A stretch of DNA of 50,752 nucleotides, from the NCBI RefSeq assembly GCF_032714495.1, contig NZ_JAWDKB010000008.1:1-50752 (forward strand), in the 5' to 3' direction. The position numbers were made by a program, and so were the translations under genes. The notes below the pieces were generated by a model. The model was given only the letters and a program-made list of their open reading frames with translations. It made no database searches and had not been told where the DNA came from. Each line of letters opens with the position of its first letter. Positions within the stretch are counted from its first letter, which is position 1. This document shows, piece by piece, positions 17,592 to 25,510 of the stretch. The stretch comes from Methanorbis rubei. Lineage in GTDB: Archaea > Halobacteriota > Methanomicrobia > Methanomicrobiales > Methanocorpusculaceae.

Positions 17592-18170
17592 TCAGTACCC
17601 GACAACCACGCAGAACAATCTGCTCCGCACGTCCGGCGGCTGAACAACTGTCCCTTCAGCAACGCGCTCGTACGAATACCCAAGATCCTCACAGACCGCA
17701 ATCCGCATATCAGCAGACACCGCAGTTAGAGCCTTGGCAAGTTCGGCAACCGAAAAGTCCGGGTCCGCGATCACAAACACCGAGTGGCCTGCCGCAGCAT
17801 CGGCTACCGCACGAGAAATCGCTGACGCATGATCCTTTCCATGGGCATTCACTACCGCAACATTCGTCCATGATGCCTTCAATCGTGCAAATGCCACCTG
17901 CATCGAAGAAATTCCAGGAATTACTTCGCCTGGCAGATACCCGAGTCCTGCCATGAGCGGATCACCGGTCGACAAAACGACCGCGTCGTCTGGAAGCGTG
18001 CGGAGAGCCTTGTAGTCGGTTATCTCAATCAGTTCCGCATCAACTGCTGCGTAAGGTTTTGCCAGTTCAATCGCCCGGTCGGACCCATAGATCAACTTCG
18101 CCGCACGAATTTTTGCAATCCCCTCTTCTGTCAGCATGCCAGTTCCTGCTCCAACTCCGACAATAATCAT
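17592..18170 (-). CDS. cbiE: Cobalt-precorrin-7 C5-methyltransferase
   Basis: The 192-residue protein is an SAM-dependent tetrapyrrole methylase. Its opening is IIVGVGAGTGMLTEEG, followed by VLSTGDPLMAGLGYL and PGISSMQVAFARL. This pattern and length fit CbiE, the C5-methylation subunit (the CbiT partner decarboxylates and methylates C15). It is the last gene of the operon; its start overlaps the cbiD stop by four bases. It converges with alaS across repeat D1. Confidence 0.88.
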   Translation of the reverse strand: MIIVGVGAGTGMLTEEGIAKIRAAKLIYGSDRAIELAKPYAAVDAELIEITDYKALRTLPDDAVVLSTGDPLMAGLGYLPGEVIPGISSMQVAFARLKASWTNVAVVNAHGKDHASAISRAVADAAAGHSVFVIADPDFSVAELAKALTAVSADMRIAVCEDLGYSYERVAEGTVVQPPDVRSRLFCVVVGY

Positions 18171-19186
18171 GATTCCTCCTCCGAATCGATCAGGACCGCG
18201 CCAGAGCGATCGATAATCACAATTCGCAGATTTGAATATCGGCGTTTTGCATCCGCCACCTCAGCAGCAAGCGCTGCAGGTCCTTGTTGAGACGCCATCA
18301 GTTCCTCAACCGTTGCAAATCCCCGCGAGGTCGCAGTTTCCGGATGAAAGAATCTTAAAATCAGGCCAGGCAGTCCGCAGATGACAACGTTCCGGCAACT
18401 CGCTGCTGCGGCAAGCGCTTCACTGATCTTTGAACCCGCAAGCACCACCTCGTAGTCCGGAAACAGCAGGCGGGAAAACCGCAGACCGGTTCGTCCGGTC
18501 GTAATCACTACATCTTTCGCCGCCGAGATCCGCTCGGCAAGCGTCTCGGTCAGATGATCATCCCAGGGTTCCACAAAACCTGTTGTCCCGACAACTGAGA
18601 TACCGTCAAGCACGCCGACTTTCGGATTCAGCGTCAGGGCACCGATACGTCGTCCGTCTGGAATCGTCAGCAGGACTTCTGCTGCCGCAATGCCTGCCGC
18701 ACGGCATGCAGATTCGATCGCCGACAAAATCTCATCACGTGCCTGAGGACTGATTGCAGGTTCGCCTTCTGCATAGCGGGGAGTTGCGCGGCTGAACCTG
18801 CCGATTCCCTCTCCCGCGATGAGCGTCGTTGCATCAGCAGGCTTTGCTTCTGCACAGATCAGAATACCTGCCGTGATATCATCTGGATAATCGCCGGCAA
18901 ACTTTCGTGCCTCGCCGCGTCCGTTGCGTCCCTTTGCCGGAACGTTTGCCATAATATTGCAGGGAAGAGTAATCTCCGCCTCGGCGATATCTTCTCCATG
19001 AAGTGACGCGACCGCAGCAAACGCTGCTGCGGCCGCGGTCGTTCCGGTCGTAAACCCGCGGCGGAGCACAGTTCCATTCGCCGTCAGAACCCCAACGCCG
19101 CTCTCGGCAAGTTCGAGGGCCGCGGGCTCGTCACATTGTGCAACCCAAGCCTCAGGATAGGGAAAACCGCTTACCGGATCGATCAT
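18167..19186 (-). CDS. cbiD: Cobalt-precorrin-5B C1-methyltransferase
   Basis: The 339-residue CbiD methylates C1 of the corrin ring in the anaerobic pathway. The opening RRGFTTGTTAAAAAFAA (about residues 42-58) is the family hallmark. Further conserved segments are NPKVGVLDGISVVGTTGFVEPW and DVVITTGRTGLRFSRLLFP. It overlaps cbiC upstream and cbiE downstream by four bases each, so translation is coupled. Confidence 0.93.
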   Translation of the reverse strand: MIDPVSGFPYPEAWVAQCDEPAALELAESGVGVLTANGTVLRRGFTTGTTAAAAAFAAVASLHGEDIAEAEITLPCNIMANVPAKGRNGRGEARKFAGDYPDDITAGILICAEAKPADATTLIAGEGIGRFSRATPRYAEGEPAISPQARDEILSAIESACRAAGIAAAEVLLTIPDGRRIGALTLNPKVGVLDGISVVGTTGFVEPWDDHLTETLAERISAAKDVVITTGRTGLRFSRLLFPDYEVVLAGSKISEALAAAASCRNVVICGLPGLILRFFHPETATSRGFATVEELMASQQGPAALAAEVADAKRRYSNLRIVIIDRSGAVLIDSEEES

Positions 19187-19845
19187 TTCTGCTGTTCTGC
19201 AAACATCGTAATAATTTCATTCAGCGACGCAACCGCGATCGGCGTTCCTCCGCGAGTGCCAACGTTTGAAACTGACGGCACGTTTTTCGTGCGGAGAATC
19301 TCCTTTGACTCTGCCGCATTCACAAACCCGACCGGTGTTCCCACAATCAGTGCCGGACATATGCCCTCATCCACAAACGAACAGACCGTCAGAAGAGCGC
19401 TCGGTGCATTTCCAATAACCACGATCGATCCGGCGAGTCGTTCTTTCAGAGCGACAAAACCTGCCGAGCTGCGGGTGATGCCAAGTCTTTCCGAGATATC
19501 TGCGCCGTAATCCAGCGCACACTCCACACTGCATGAGTGGCCGCGCTTCTGAATGCCGGTCAGAACCATTCTGATATCGGTGAAGATCGGAGCGCCTGAT
19601 TTGATCGCCGCAAGACCTGCGGTGATTGGATCATTCTCGAACCGCAGGAGGTCCGCCATTGCCCAGTCGCCGACAGCAATCGAACATCTCTGACGAATGC
19701 GGTCTTCTGGCGTTGCATTGCCAACCATCTCACGCGCCAGACTTCTGCTGCGCGAAGAGATCGAAAATCCCTCCGGCGTATCAGCGCCGATATCAGTATA
19801 CGTACTTTCGGTGGTAACCGCGGGGTGTAATAATTCCTTTGACAT
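19183..19845 (-). CDS. cbiC: Cobalt-precorrin-8 methylmutase
   Basis: CbiC moves the methyl group from C11 to C12 to give cobyrinate. The 220-residue protein shows the family core: FSISSRSRSLAREMVG, DPITAGLAAIKSGAPIFTDIRMVLTGI, VIGNAPSALL and PALIVGTPVGFVNAAESKE. The catalytic His normally found near the start of the second strand (IHATGD in most) is not obvious: SIAVGDWAMADLL stands in that place. The start at 19845 lies 53 bp inside cbiH. The only later ATG would remove conserved residues, so the overlap seems real. Confidence 0.88.
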   Translation of the reverse strand: MSKELLHPAVTTESTYTDIGADTPEGFSISSRSRSLAREMVGNATPEDRIRQRCSIAVGDWAMADLLRFENDPITAGLAAIKSGAPIFTDIRMVLTGIQKRGHSCSVECALDYGADISERLGITRSSAGFVALKERLAGSIVVIGNAPSALLTVCSFVDEGICPALIVGTPVGFVNAAESKEILRTKNVPSVSNVGTRGGTPIAVASLNEIITMFAEQQK

Positions 19846-20554
19846 CTCCGTTATCCTCCCAGAATCTGGTTTCTTCGCCGCCGATGATTAAAATCGAGTG
19901 CATGTCAACCAGTTCATCATTTTCTCCAAGCGATGCAAGTGTCACGCAGAACGCCTCTTCGCCGTCACGGAACACATTCTTCACCACACCAACAGGCGTC
20001 TCGGGCGAGCGGTACTGCATGGCAATATTGATCGCTTTCCCAAGGTTCAGCGGCCGTCCCCTGCTCTTTGGATTGTAAAGTGCGACCGGCACGCCCATCT
20101 GGAACGCAAGGTTCAGCCGCTTTTCAATCATCTCCCAGGGTGTTAACAGATCCGACAGGCTGAGGGTTACATAGTCTCCGGAAAGCGGTGAGCCGAGACG
20201 TGAAGCAGCCGCAGTAGCCGCGGTTACTCCCGGAATCACCTCAACGTCAGTGTTCGGGAACTCGTGCTCAACAACTTCGAGCACAATGCTTGCCATACCG
20301 TAGACGCCGGCATCGCCGCCGGTAATCATTGCCACATTATGGTCTGCTGCGAGGCGTGCGGCTTCTTTTGCACGGTCAACCTCTTTTCCCATCGAGCTTC
20401 TGATGACCTGTTTATTCCTTATGAGCGGTTCAAGCATCTCGAGGTAAAACGCGTTGCCGATGATCACATCGGCTGTGGCGATTGCCTTGATTGCGGCCGG
20501 AGTCAGTTGTTGCAGACTTCCGGGTCCTGAGCTTACGATCCAGAGAGTTCCCAT
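19793..20554 (-). CDS. cbiH: Cobalt-precorrin-3 C17-methyltransferase
   Basis: This 253-residue SAM methylase performs C17 methylation and ring contraction. Visible features are LWIVSSGPGSLQQLTPAA at the N-terminus, ITGGDAGVYGMAS, VIPGVTAATAAASRLGSPL and VALYNPKSRGRP, all typical of CbiH/CobJ. It follows cbiG with a five-base gap. Confidence 0.93.
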   Translation of the reverse strand: MGTLWIVSSGPGSLQQLTPAAIKAIATADVIIGNAFYLEMLEPLIRNKQVIRSSMGKEVDRAKEAARLAADHNVAMITGGDAGVYGMASIVLEVVEHEFPNTDVEVIPGVTAATAAASRLGSPLSGDYVTLSLSDLLTPWEMIEKRLNLAFQMGVPVALYNPKSRGRPLNLGKAINIAMQYRSPETPVGVVKNVFRDGEEAFCVTLASLGENDELVDMHSILIIGGEETRFWEDNGDVKGIITPRGYHRKYVY

Positions 20555-20559
20555 GATTA

Positions 20560-21429
20560 TTATTGTCCTATGGCAATGGTGACGCGGCCATAGACGGTCT
20601 TGTTCAGTATCAGAGTTCCTGACTTTGCGAGAGCCAGAGCACAGGGCTCGGCAACGCCCGCAAGTCCCAGCATCTCCGCGCGGGACGGACTCTGCGGTAC
20701 TTGTGCGTTAACTGTTTCGTCATCCAAAAAGATGAGATTGCCGGATAAGGACCTGACAGCCTCATGAAGTCCGGCCTCATGAAATTTTTTTACGGTTGTG
20801 GCAAATATCGTCACGTCCGCAAGCGATACATCCGCAGTTTTGCATGCAGAGTCGATTGCTGCGAGGATTTCTTCAGCGGTTGTGCCAAGCCGGCAGCCGA
20901 TACCAATCACGTAGGGTGAACTGTTGACGAGAACTGAAACTCCCGGATTTGCGATGACGATGTGCGGAGGATTTACCCGCACGATTGGAACTTCGCTGTC
21001 AAGGATCGCGCCGTTCACCTCACGGGTTGAGGAGCGGTTGACGACTGCGAGGTCCTCGAGCCGTGCGGTCTCTTCCACCGACGGCCTGCCGAGTGTCTCG
21101 GTCGCCGTTGAGATGACTGGTTCAATCCCAATCTCTGCAAGACGTTTTGCGCAGAGATTGCCGCCGTGATGACCGCCGAGAACCGGTATCGCGTACTTGA
21201 GGTCAGGTGTTACCACGACAACTGCCGGGTCATGCCATTTGTCGGTTAAGAGGGGAGCGCATCCTCTGACTGCAATGCCTGCTGACATGACGGCAACGAT
21301 TACGTCCACGCTGACATAGAGTTCGGCGAACACGTTTTCCCTGTACGGCACCAGCTCTGCTTCAAGATGTTTCGCGATTTTTTCTCCTGATGAAAGAAAT
21401 CGGTTCAGAACAACGACAGCTGTAGTCAT
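20560..21429 (-). CDS. cbiG: Cobalt-precorrin-5A hydrolase
   Basis: CbiG opens the delta-lactone of cobalt-precorrin-5A and releases acetaldehyde. In this 289-residue protein the N-terminal part carries VDVIVAVMSAGIAVRGCAPLL, DPAVVVVTPDLKYAIPVLGGHHGGN and AKRLAEIGIEPVISTATE. The C-terminal domain has GIGCRLGTTAEEILAAID and IFATTVKKFHEAGL. It overlaps the cbiF stop by four bases. Confidence 0.92.
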   Translation of the reverse strand: MTTAVVVLNRFLSSGEKIAKHLEAELVPYRENVFAELYVSVDVIVAVMSAGIAVRGCAPLLTDKWHDPAVVVVTPDLKYAIPVLGGHHGGNLCAKRLAEIGIEPVISTATETLGRPSVEETARLEDLAVVNRSSTREVNGAILDSEVPIVRVNPPHIVIANPGVSVLVNSSPYVIGIGCRLGTTAEEILAAIDSACKTADVSLADVTIFATTVKKFHEAGLHEAVRSLSGNLIFLDDETVNAQVPQSPSRAEMLGLAGVAEPCALALAKSGTLILNKTVYGRVTIAIGQ

Positions 21430-22139
21430 CCGTAGAGATGTGAGTTGGTGTAGGCTGCTTTGATTCCTTCGACAACGTCTCCCACAATGATGAGAGCGGA
21501 GCGTTCGATGCCTTCCTCGTGAACTTTTTCTGCAATCGTTGCAATCGTTCCGCGGACAATTTTCTGATCAGGCCAGGAGGCATGATAGACGACAGCGACC
21601 GGTGTGTCTGATGGACGCCTGAGCTTCTGCATCACCGAGTCGATGTGGCCGGTTGACAAAAAGATCACCATCGTTGTTCCGTGGGCGGAAAGTTCGGCAA
21701 GTTGGTCTGAGTCCAGCGTCTGGCCTGCCGACCGCGTGACGATCACCGACTCAGAGACTCCCCGAAGGGTGTACTCGGTCTGCAAAGCAGCTGCCGCACC
21801 AAACATTGAAGAGACGCCCGGAATAATTTCTGCATGAATGCCGTCCTCTTCAAGAGGGGCAATCTGTTCAACGATCGAGCCGTAAATTGCCGGGTCGCCT
21901 GAGTGCAGCCGCACGACAAATTTTCCGGCGCGAACATTTTCTGCGATGACTGAGGTAATCTCCTCAAGCTTCATACCCCATGAGTCGAGTTTGAGGGAGG
22001 CAGGAGACTGCGCTACCAGTTCAGGATTTACGAGAGAGCCTGCATAGATGAGAACGTCGGCTTGTTTCAGCAAATCCATTCCTTTGACCGTGATGAGGCC
22101 GGGGTCGCCACATCCTGCGCCTACAATATAGTACTTCAT
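21426..22139 (-). CDS. cbiF: Cobalt-precorrin-4 C11-methyltransferase
   Basis: This 237-residue tetrapyrrole methylase begins MKYYIVGAGCGDPGLITVKG and has VLIYAGSLVNPEL, VRLHSGDPAIYGSIVEQ and IPGVSSMFGAAAAL, all diagnostic of CbiF/CobM. I use the ATG at 22139 because the GxGxGDP loop then sits at residues 7-13. A longer in-frame extension only re-reads the cbiL gene. It overlaps cbiL by four bases. Confidence 0.95.
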   Translation of the reverse strand: MKYYIVGAGCGDPGLITVKGMDLLKQADVLIYAGSLVNPELVAQSPASLKLDSWGMKLEEITSVIAENVRAGKFVVRLHSGDPAIYGSIVEQIAPLEEDGIHAEIIPGVSSMFGAAAALQTEYTLRGVSESVIVTRSAGQTLDSDQLAELSAHGTTMVIFLSTGHIDSVMQKLRRPSDTPVAVVYHASWPDQKIVRGTIATIAEKVHEEGIERSALIIVGDVVEGIKAAYTNSHLYG

Positions 22140-22747
22140 ACCTTCCTCGCAATCATGATCGAGAAGTAGTTGGTTTTCTCCGGCAGCGTTCCGCGATGGA
22201 CGCACTCGCCTTCCATATACATCCGCTCAACCACGATGAAGTCATTGTAACCTTCAGCTTCCAGCAGGCCTGCGGCCTCCTTTGGTTTTGTTACCTTCAT
22301 CAGAATTTTTGTGGCAGGGGATGTTGGCCCGTCAGTTACGAGGAACGCACCGTTCACGGGAATTTTTGCATGCGAGGCGACTGCCGTGATGGAGCTGATG
22401 CCGGGAACTGTTTCCACTTCAAGGCCTGGGTAGGACTCTCTCACCATCTCAGCGAGCCTTGAAAACGTTGAGTAGTAGTTTGGGTCGCCAATCAGACCGA
22501 AGACCGCTTTGCCTGCTTTTGCTGCGGGCGCGATTTTTTCAGCGTTACGCTGCATGCATTCCGTGATGACCGATTCGTCGCGGGTCATGGGGAACTCAAG
22601 AGTAACGATCTGTTTGGCGTAGGGTTTGACCAGCTCGCAGGCGATGCCGCCCGGAACAAATACGGTGTCAGCTTCTTCAAGAATCCTGACTGCTTTGAGG
22701 GTCAGGAGGTCTGCGTCTCCCGGGCCAAGGCCGACCGCGGTCAGCAT
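22136..22747 (-). CDS. cbiL: Cobalt-precorrin-2 C20-methyltransferase
   Basis: The 203-residue SAM methylase acts early in the anaerobic pathway at C20. Motifs are TAVGLGPGDADLLTLKAVRIL, VFGLIGDPNYYSTFSRL and TVPGISSITAVASHAKIPV. It lies between cbiT and cbiF and overlaps both by a few bases. It is slightly short for CbiL but complete. Confidence 0.93.
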   Translation of the reverse strand: MLTAVGLGPGDADLLTLKAVRILEEADTVFVPGGIACELVKPYAKQIVTLEFPMTRDESVITECMQRNAEKIAPAAKAGKAVFGLIGDPNYYSTFSRLAEMVRESYPGLEVETVPGISSITAVASHAKIPVNGAFLVTDGPTSPATKILMKVTKPKEAAGLLEAEGYNDFIVVERMYMEGECVHRGTLPEKTNYFSIMIARKV

Positions 22748-23274
22748 TTTTTACCTCCGTGTATGATATAGATGGGATTTATCGGTTTGAACATAATGCG
22801 CTCCACAAGTTCGTAGGATCTGGAGATCTGTAAGTGAACGGCTTCCTGGAATATTCCAAGACTCTGCATGGTATGCATCGCCTCAACTACGGTCTCGATC
22901 AAAACCGCATTCACGACAATGCTCCGGCATCCTTCTGCATCGAGTCTGGTGATGATCTCGGCAATGTCGCGGCTTCCTCCGCAGAAGGCGCAGTCGATTT
23001 TTTTGCGGGGAGAGGAGAGAAACTCCATTGCTTCTCCTTCGACTGTTTCGACTGTCGTCATTCCCTCGCACGTCTCTTTGGTGCAGGTAATTGCGAGAGC
23101 TCTCCGGTCAACCGCATACACATGGCCTCTTGGCCCTGCAAGATGTGCAAGTTCTTTGGTTACCGTGCCGGTTCCGCAGCCGATGTCAGCGACGGTGTCA
23201 CCTTGCCGTACGCCGAGTTTTGCGAGTGATACTGCCATCACTTCCGGTTGTGTTGGTCCTCCGGGTAGTTCCAT
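22741..23274 (-). CDS. cbiT: Cobalt-precorrin-6B C15-methyltransferase (decarboxylating)
   Basis: CbiT is a class I, Rossmann-type methyltransferase, unlike the other enzymes of the operon. ELPGGPTQPEVMAVSLAKLGV at the start binds substrate. TVADIGCGTGTVTKELA (about residues 32-48) is the SAM loop, and CAFCGGSRDIAEII follows. It methylates C15 and decarboxylates the C12 acetate chain while CbiE acts on C5. It is the first gene of the cbi operon, with a ribosome-binding-like GGAG a few bases before its ATG. Confidence 0.93.
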   Translation of the reverse strand: MELPGGPTQPEVMAVSLAKLGVRQGDTVADIGCGTGTVTKELAHLAGPRGHVYAVDRRALAITCTKETCEGMTTVETVEGEAMEFLSSPRKKIDCAFCGGSRDIAEIITRLDAEGCRSIVVNAVLIETVVEAMHTMQSLGIFQEAVHLQISRSYELVERIMFKPINPIYIIHGGKKC

Positions 23275-23424
23275 TTCTGATCTCCGTTCTCAGATAAAAT
23301 TACATTAGCGAAATGTTGCTGAATAGTTTTTGCAGGGAGGTGATATAGTTGTATGGAGTTAGCGCGGGTTCAGGTTAACTAATTCCTACTAACCTTCATA
23401 TATGATAGGGTCATATTTTTATTT
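23275..23424. promoter_or_regulatory. Divergent promoter region of the cbi operon and chagasin gene
   Basis: On the minus strand AACTATATCACC (about 23341-23352) is a TATA box for cbiT. On the plus strand CATATATGATAG (23397-23408) serves the lipoprotein gene, giving a very short leader. GGTTA and TAACC flank 23373-23394 as a 5-bp inverted repeat 12 bp apart, a possible operator between the two promoters. No cobalamin riboswitch is evident. Confidence 0.45.
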
Positions 23425-24192
23425 ATGAGACAATCAGGCATTGTACTTCTTGTGCTGGTTGTCGTTGCCGCATGCGTTCTCGCCGCAGGATGCATTGGTA
23501 CTGACAACAGTACAGTGACGCCGACTCCAACGCCGACGCCCTCGGTAGAGCCGGTCACCGTTATCACAGTTGACAAATTTGGCACTGCCATTCCGGCAAA
23601 TGATATGATCCGGTTCATTTTGCCATCGAATCCGACTACCGGCTATCAGTGGATTACCAAGAATGTTTCCGGTCTCGTGATCAATCAGACATATGAGGCA
23701 ACTCCGGTTGCCGAAGGTATCGTTGGCTCCGGAGGAGTTGAGATCTTCACGATCACTGCAGACAAAGCAGGAACGTATGAGTTCACTGCCGAGTACAAAC
23801 GCTCGTGGGAGAATGAGACTCCGGCTGCAACCTTTATCCAGTATCTGGTTTATGTCGATGCAACCGACACTCCGGCAGACATTCCGATGCTTTCCGTTGT
23901 GTTTGTTGGCGATGTGAATCCGAAAGCAGGCGAGGTGGTCAAGGTGATTACCGAAGGTAATCCGACTACCGGCTATGAGTGGACGATCACGAATGACACG
24001 CAGCTGAAAGTGCTGAACTCAACCTTTGCCACCTCGGCAATTCCGGGCTCAACGATGGTTGGTGTTGGCGGCTTCTATGAGTGGCTTGTCACCGCAGACA
24101 AAGCAGGAACGTATGAGTTCGCTGCCGAGTACAAGCGGTCGTGGGAGGATGAGCCGGTAGGCAAGTTCTTCTTCGATATCACGTTTGTGTGA
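23425..24192 (+). CDS. Secreted lipoprotein with two chagasin-type protease inhibitor domains
   Basis: The 255-residue protein has a signal peptide with lipobox LAAGC (lipid Cys 23) and a Thr/Pro linker (TPTPTPTP). Two copies of the chagasin/I42 fold follow. Each has the three inhibitory loops: NPTTGY (residues 69 and 179), a G-rich loop (GSGGVE; GVGGFYE) and RSWE in place of the usual RPWE. Chagasins block papain-like cysteine proteases, so the likely role is protecting the cell surface from extracellular or own peptidases. The last 60 bp of each unit (23758-23817 and 24094-24153) differ at four positions by eye, so the duplication is young or homogenised. No cysteine protease gene is nearby. 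Confidence 0.85.
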   Translation: MRQSGIVLLVLVVVAACVLAAGCIGTDNSTVTPTPTPTPSVEPVTVITVDKFGTAIPANDMIRFILPSNPTTGYQWITKNVSGLVINQTYEATPVAEGIVGSGGVEIFTITADKAGTYEFTAEYKRSWENETPAATFIQYLVYVDATDTPADIPMLSVVFVGDVNPKAGEVVKVITEGNPTTGYEWTITNDTQLKVLNSTFATSAIPGSTMVGVGGFYEWLVTADKAGTYEFAAEYKRSWEDEPVGKFFFDITFV

Positions 24193-24231
24193 TTGAAAAA
24201 AATTCTTTTTTTATTTTTTGTTGTACGTTCT

Positions 24232-24682
24232 GCTCCGCCCACGGAAAAACGGATCACACGGAAATCTCGCGGAAAAAAAACATCACGGAGCAGACGTGAA
24301 CAACACGGAATTTGAAAATAAAAATGTTGTAAAATATTTCTTCACGATTTTTTTTTCAAATGGGAGTTACGCGGTATGAAATAGCATAAGGAAAAGAAAT
24401 TCTCTGCTCTTGGTCTCACTTGGAGTAACCACGGAAAACACTGAACACACGGAGCACCACGGAAAAAACACAGAATACCGCTTCGCTTACGAAAAACACG
24501 GAAAGCCTAAGAAAGTTGGCATCTCATCACCGCGTAACTCCTATTCAAAAAAAAGATCATTAATTTTTTTATGGTATCGCACTGAATCCTAAAAAAATTA
24601 TTTCCGTGCTGTTCACGTCTACTCCGTGATGTTTTTTTTTCCGTGCGTTTTTCCGTGTGATCCGTTTTTCCGTGGGCGGAGC
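24232..24682. repeat. Family A palindrome A4 with nested B4
   Basis: The ends GCTCCGCCCACGGAAAAACGG (24232) and CCGTTTTTCCGTGGGCGGAGC (to 24682) are perfect. Inside, B4 (about 24360-24545) has both terminal repeats (GGGAGTTACGCGG, CCGCGTAACTCC). It keeps only the left arm and part of the loop, which is read in the orientation opposite to B2. The loop outside B4 matches that of A7. The spacer between convergent genes holds nothing else apart from a stray GGCGGAGC at 24706. Confidence 0.88.
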
Positions 24683-24735
24683 TGTTACGAAATCATGCGA
24701 ATCGTTGGCGGAGCAGCGACGAGTGAAGCCTGTCG

Positions 24736-24948
24736 TTATTCATCATTGTAAATCTGCTGGACTCTGCCAACCTGTCCGCTCGTGAGCCGCACCTTGATTC
24801 CATGCGGATGCGTGGATGAGTTTGTCAGAATTTCTGCAACCCTTCCCCATGTTAGGGCGCCTGTCGGCTGATCTGCCTTTAACACCACTGCCACCGCAGT
24901 GCCAGCTCTGATATTTTTTCGTACACGTCCGTCAAGCATACCGTTCAT
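24736..24948 (-). CDS. YwbE-family (DUF2196) small protein
   Basis: This 70-residue protein matches the YwbE pattern: LDGRVRKNIRAGTAVAVVL, DQPTGALTWGRVAEILTNS, then HPHGIKVRLTSGQVGRVQQI. The function is unknown; the fold is a small beta barrel reminiscent of nucleic-acid-binding proteins. The start at 24948 is chosen by homology. A TATA-like CTTTTATAGC lies some 23 bp upstream, consistent with a leaderless message. The longer open frame upstream is antisense to the nuclease gene. It is divergent from that gene with 60 bp between. Confidence 0.85.
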   Translation of the reverse strand: MNGMLDGRVRKNIRAGTAVAVVLKADQPTGALTWGRVAEILTNSSTHPHGIKVRLTSGQVGRVQQIYNDE

Positions 24949-25008
24949 GTTGGAGTCTTTACCGCTATAAAAGTTCATCATCTCACAGACGAAACATGAA
25001 GAAAAGAA

Positions 25009-25479
25009 ATGGCAAATGATTTCGAGCGTACAGTAGTTACCTGCATTAACCGGTATTTTACCGAACACCGGATGAAAGGATTTGCCTACCGCCTCAAACA
25101 GGCACGCTTCAACTCCCAGTACGTTGACATCATCGTCGACTCTTTGGACCCTGCGCATTATCTCGCAATTGAGTGCAAGTCGCTGAAAGGAAAACGACTG
25201 TCGTTTTCCAGCAATTTTCATAAAGACAAAGAAGGCGTGCATCAGATCGATAACATCTCGGGTTTTCTCAAATACACCGGCCGCAAAGGATTCCTCGCGG
25301 TCGAGTTTCGCGGCAACGGCCAAAAAAACGAAGCATACCTGATGCCCTGGGACAAAGTCTGCGCATTTTATGATATGCAGGCAAGTATTCCAATCGAAGA
25401 GTTCCGCAAATGCATTCCTCTCGAGCGCACATCCTATGGATATTATCTGGAATGTTTTTCGGTTTCGCCGTCAGACTAA
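25009..25479 (+). CDS. PD-(D/E)XK nuclease, Holliday-junction-resolvase-like
   Basis: The 156-residue protein has the restriction-nuclease fold signature: Glu near residue 6 (DFERTVV), YVDIIVDS with the metal Asp, and LAIECKS as the ExK motif (about residues 52-58). HQIDNISGFLKYTGRKGFLAVEF follows as the conserved helix and strand. The arrangement resembles archaeal Hjc, which resolves four-way junctions, but the RxxxSG loop usual in Hjc is not clear here. It may therefore be a relative with another substrate. It is divergent from the YwbE gene and 31 bp upstream of the marker 9 gene. Confidence 0.6.
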   Translation: MANDFERTVVTCINRYFTEHRMKGFAYRLKQARFNSQYVDIIVDSLDPAHYLAIECKSLKGKRLSFSSNFHKDKEGVHQIDNISGFLKYTGRKGFLAVEFRGNGQKNEAYLMPWDKVCAFYDMQASIPIEEFRKCIPLERTSYGYYLECFSVSPSD

Positions 25480-25510
25480 ATATCCCTGAGCGCCAATACG
25501 TATAGAATCT

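Noticed and set aside
22140-22205. Longer start for CbiF
   Set aside because: It re-reads the end of cbiL in another frame; the GxGxGDP loop fixes the start at 22139.
23275-23424. Cobalamin riboswitch in front of the cbi operon
   Set aside because: The spacer is only 150 bp, shared with a divergent gene, and shows no B12-box-like sequence.
24949-25323. Long minus-strand frame continuing upstream of the YwbE protein
   Set aside because: It is antisense to the PD-(D/E)XK nuclease gene and unlike any YwbE N-terminus.
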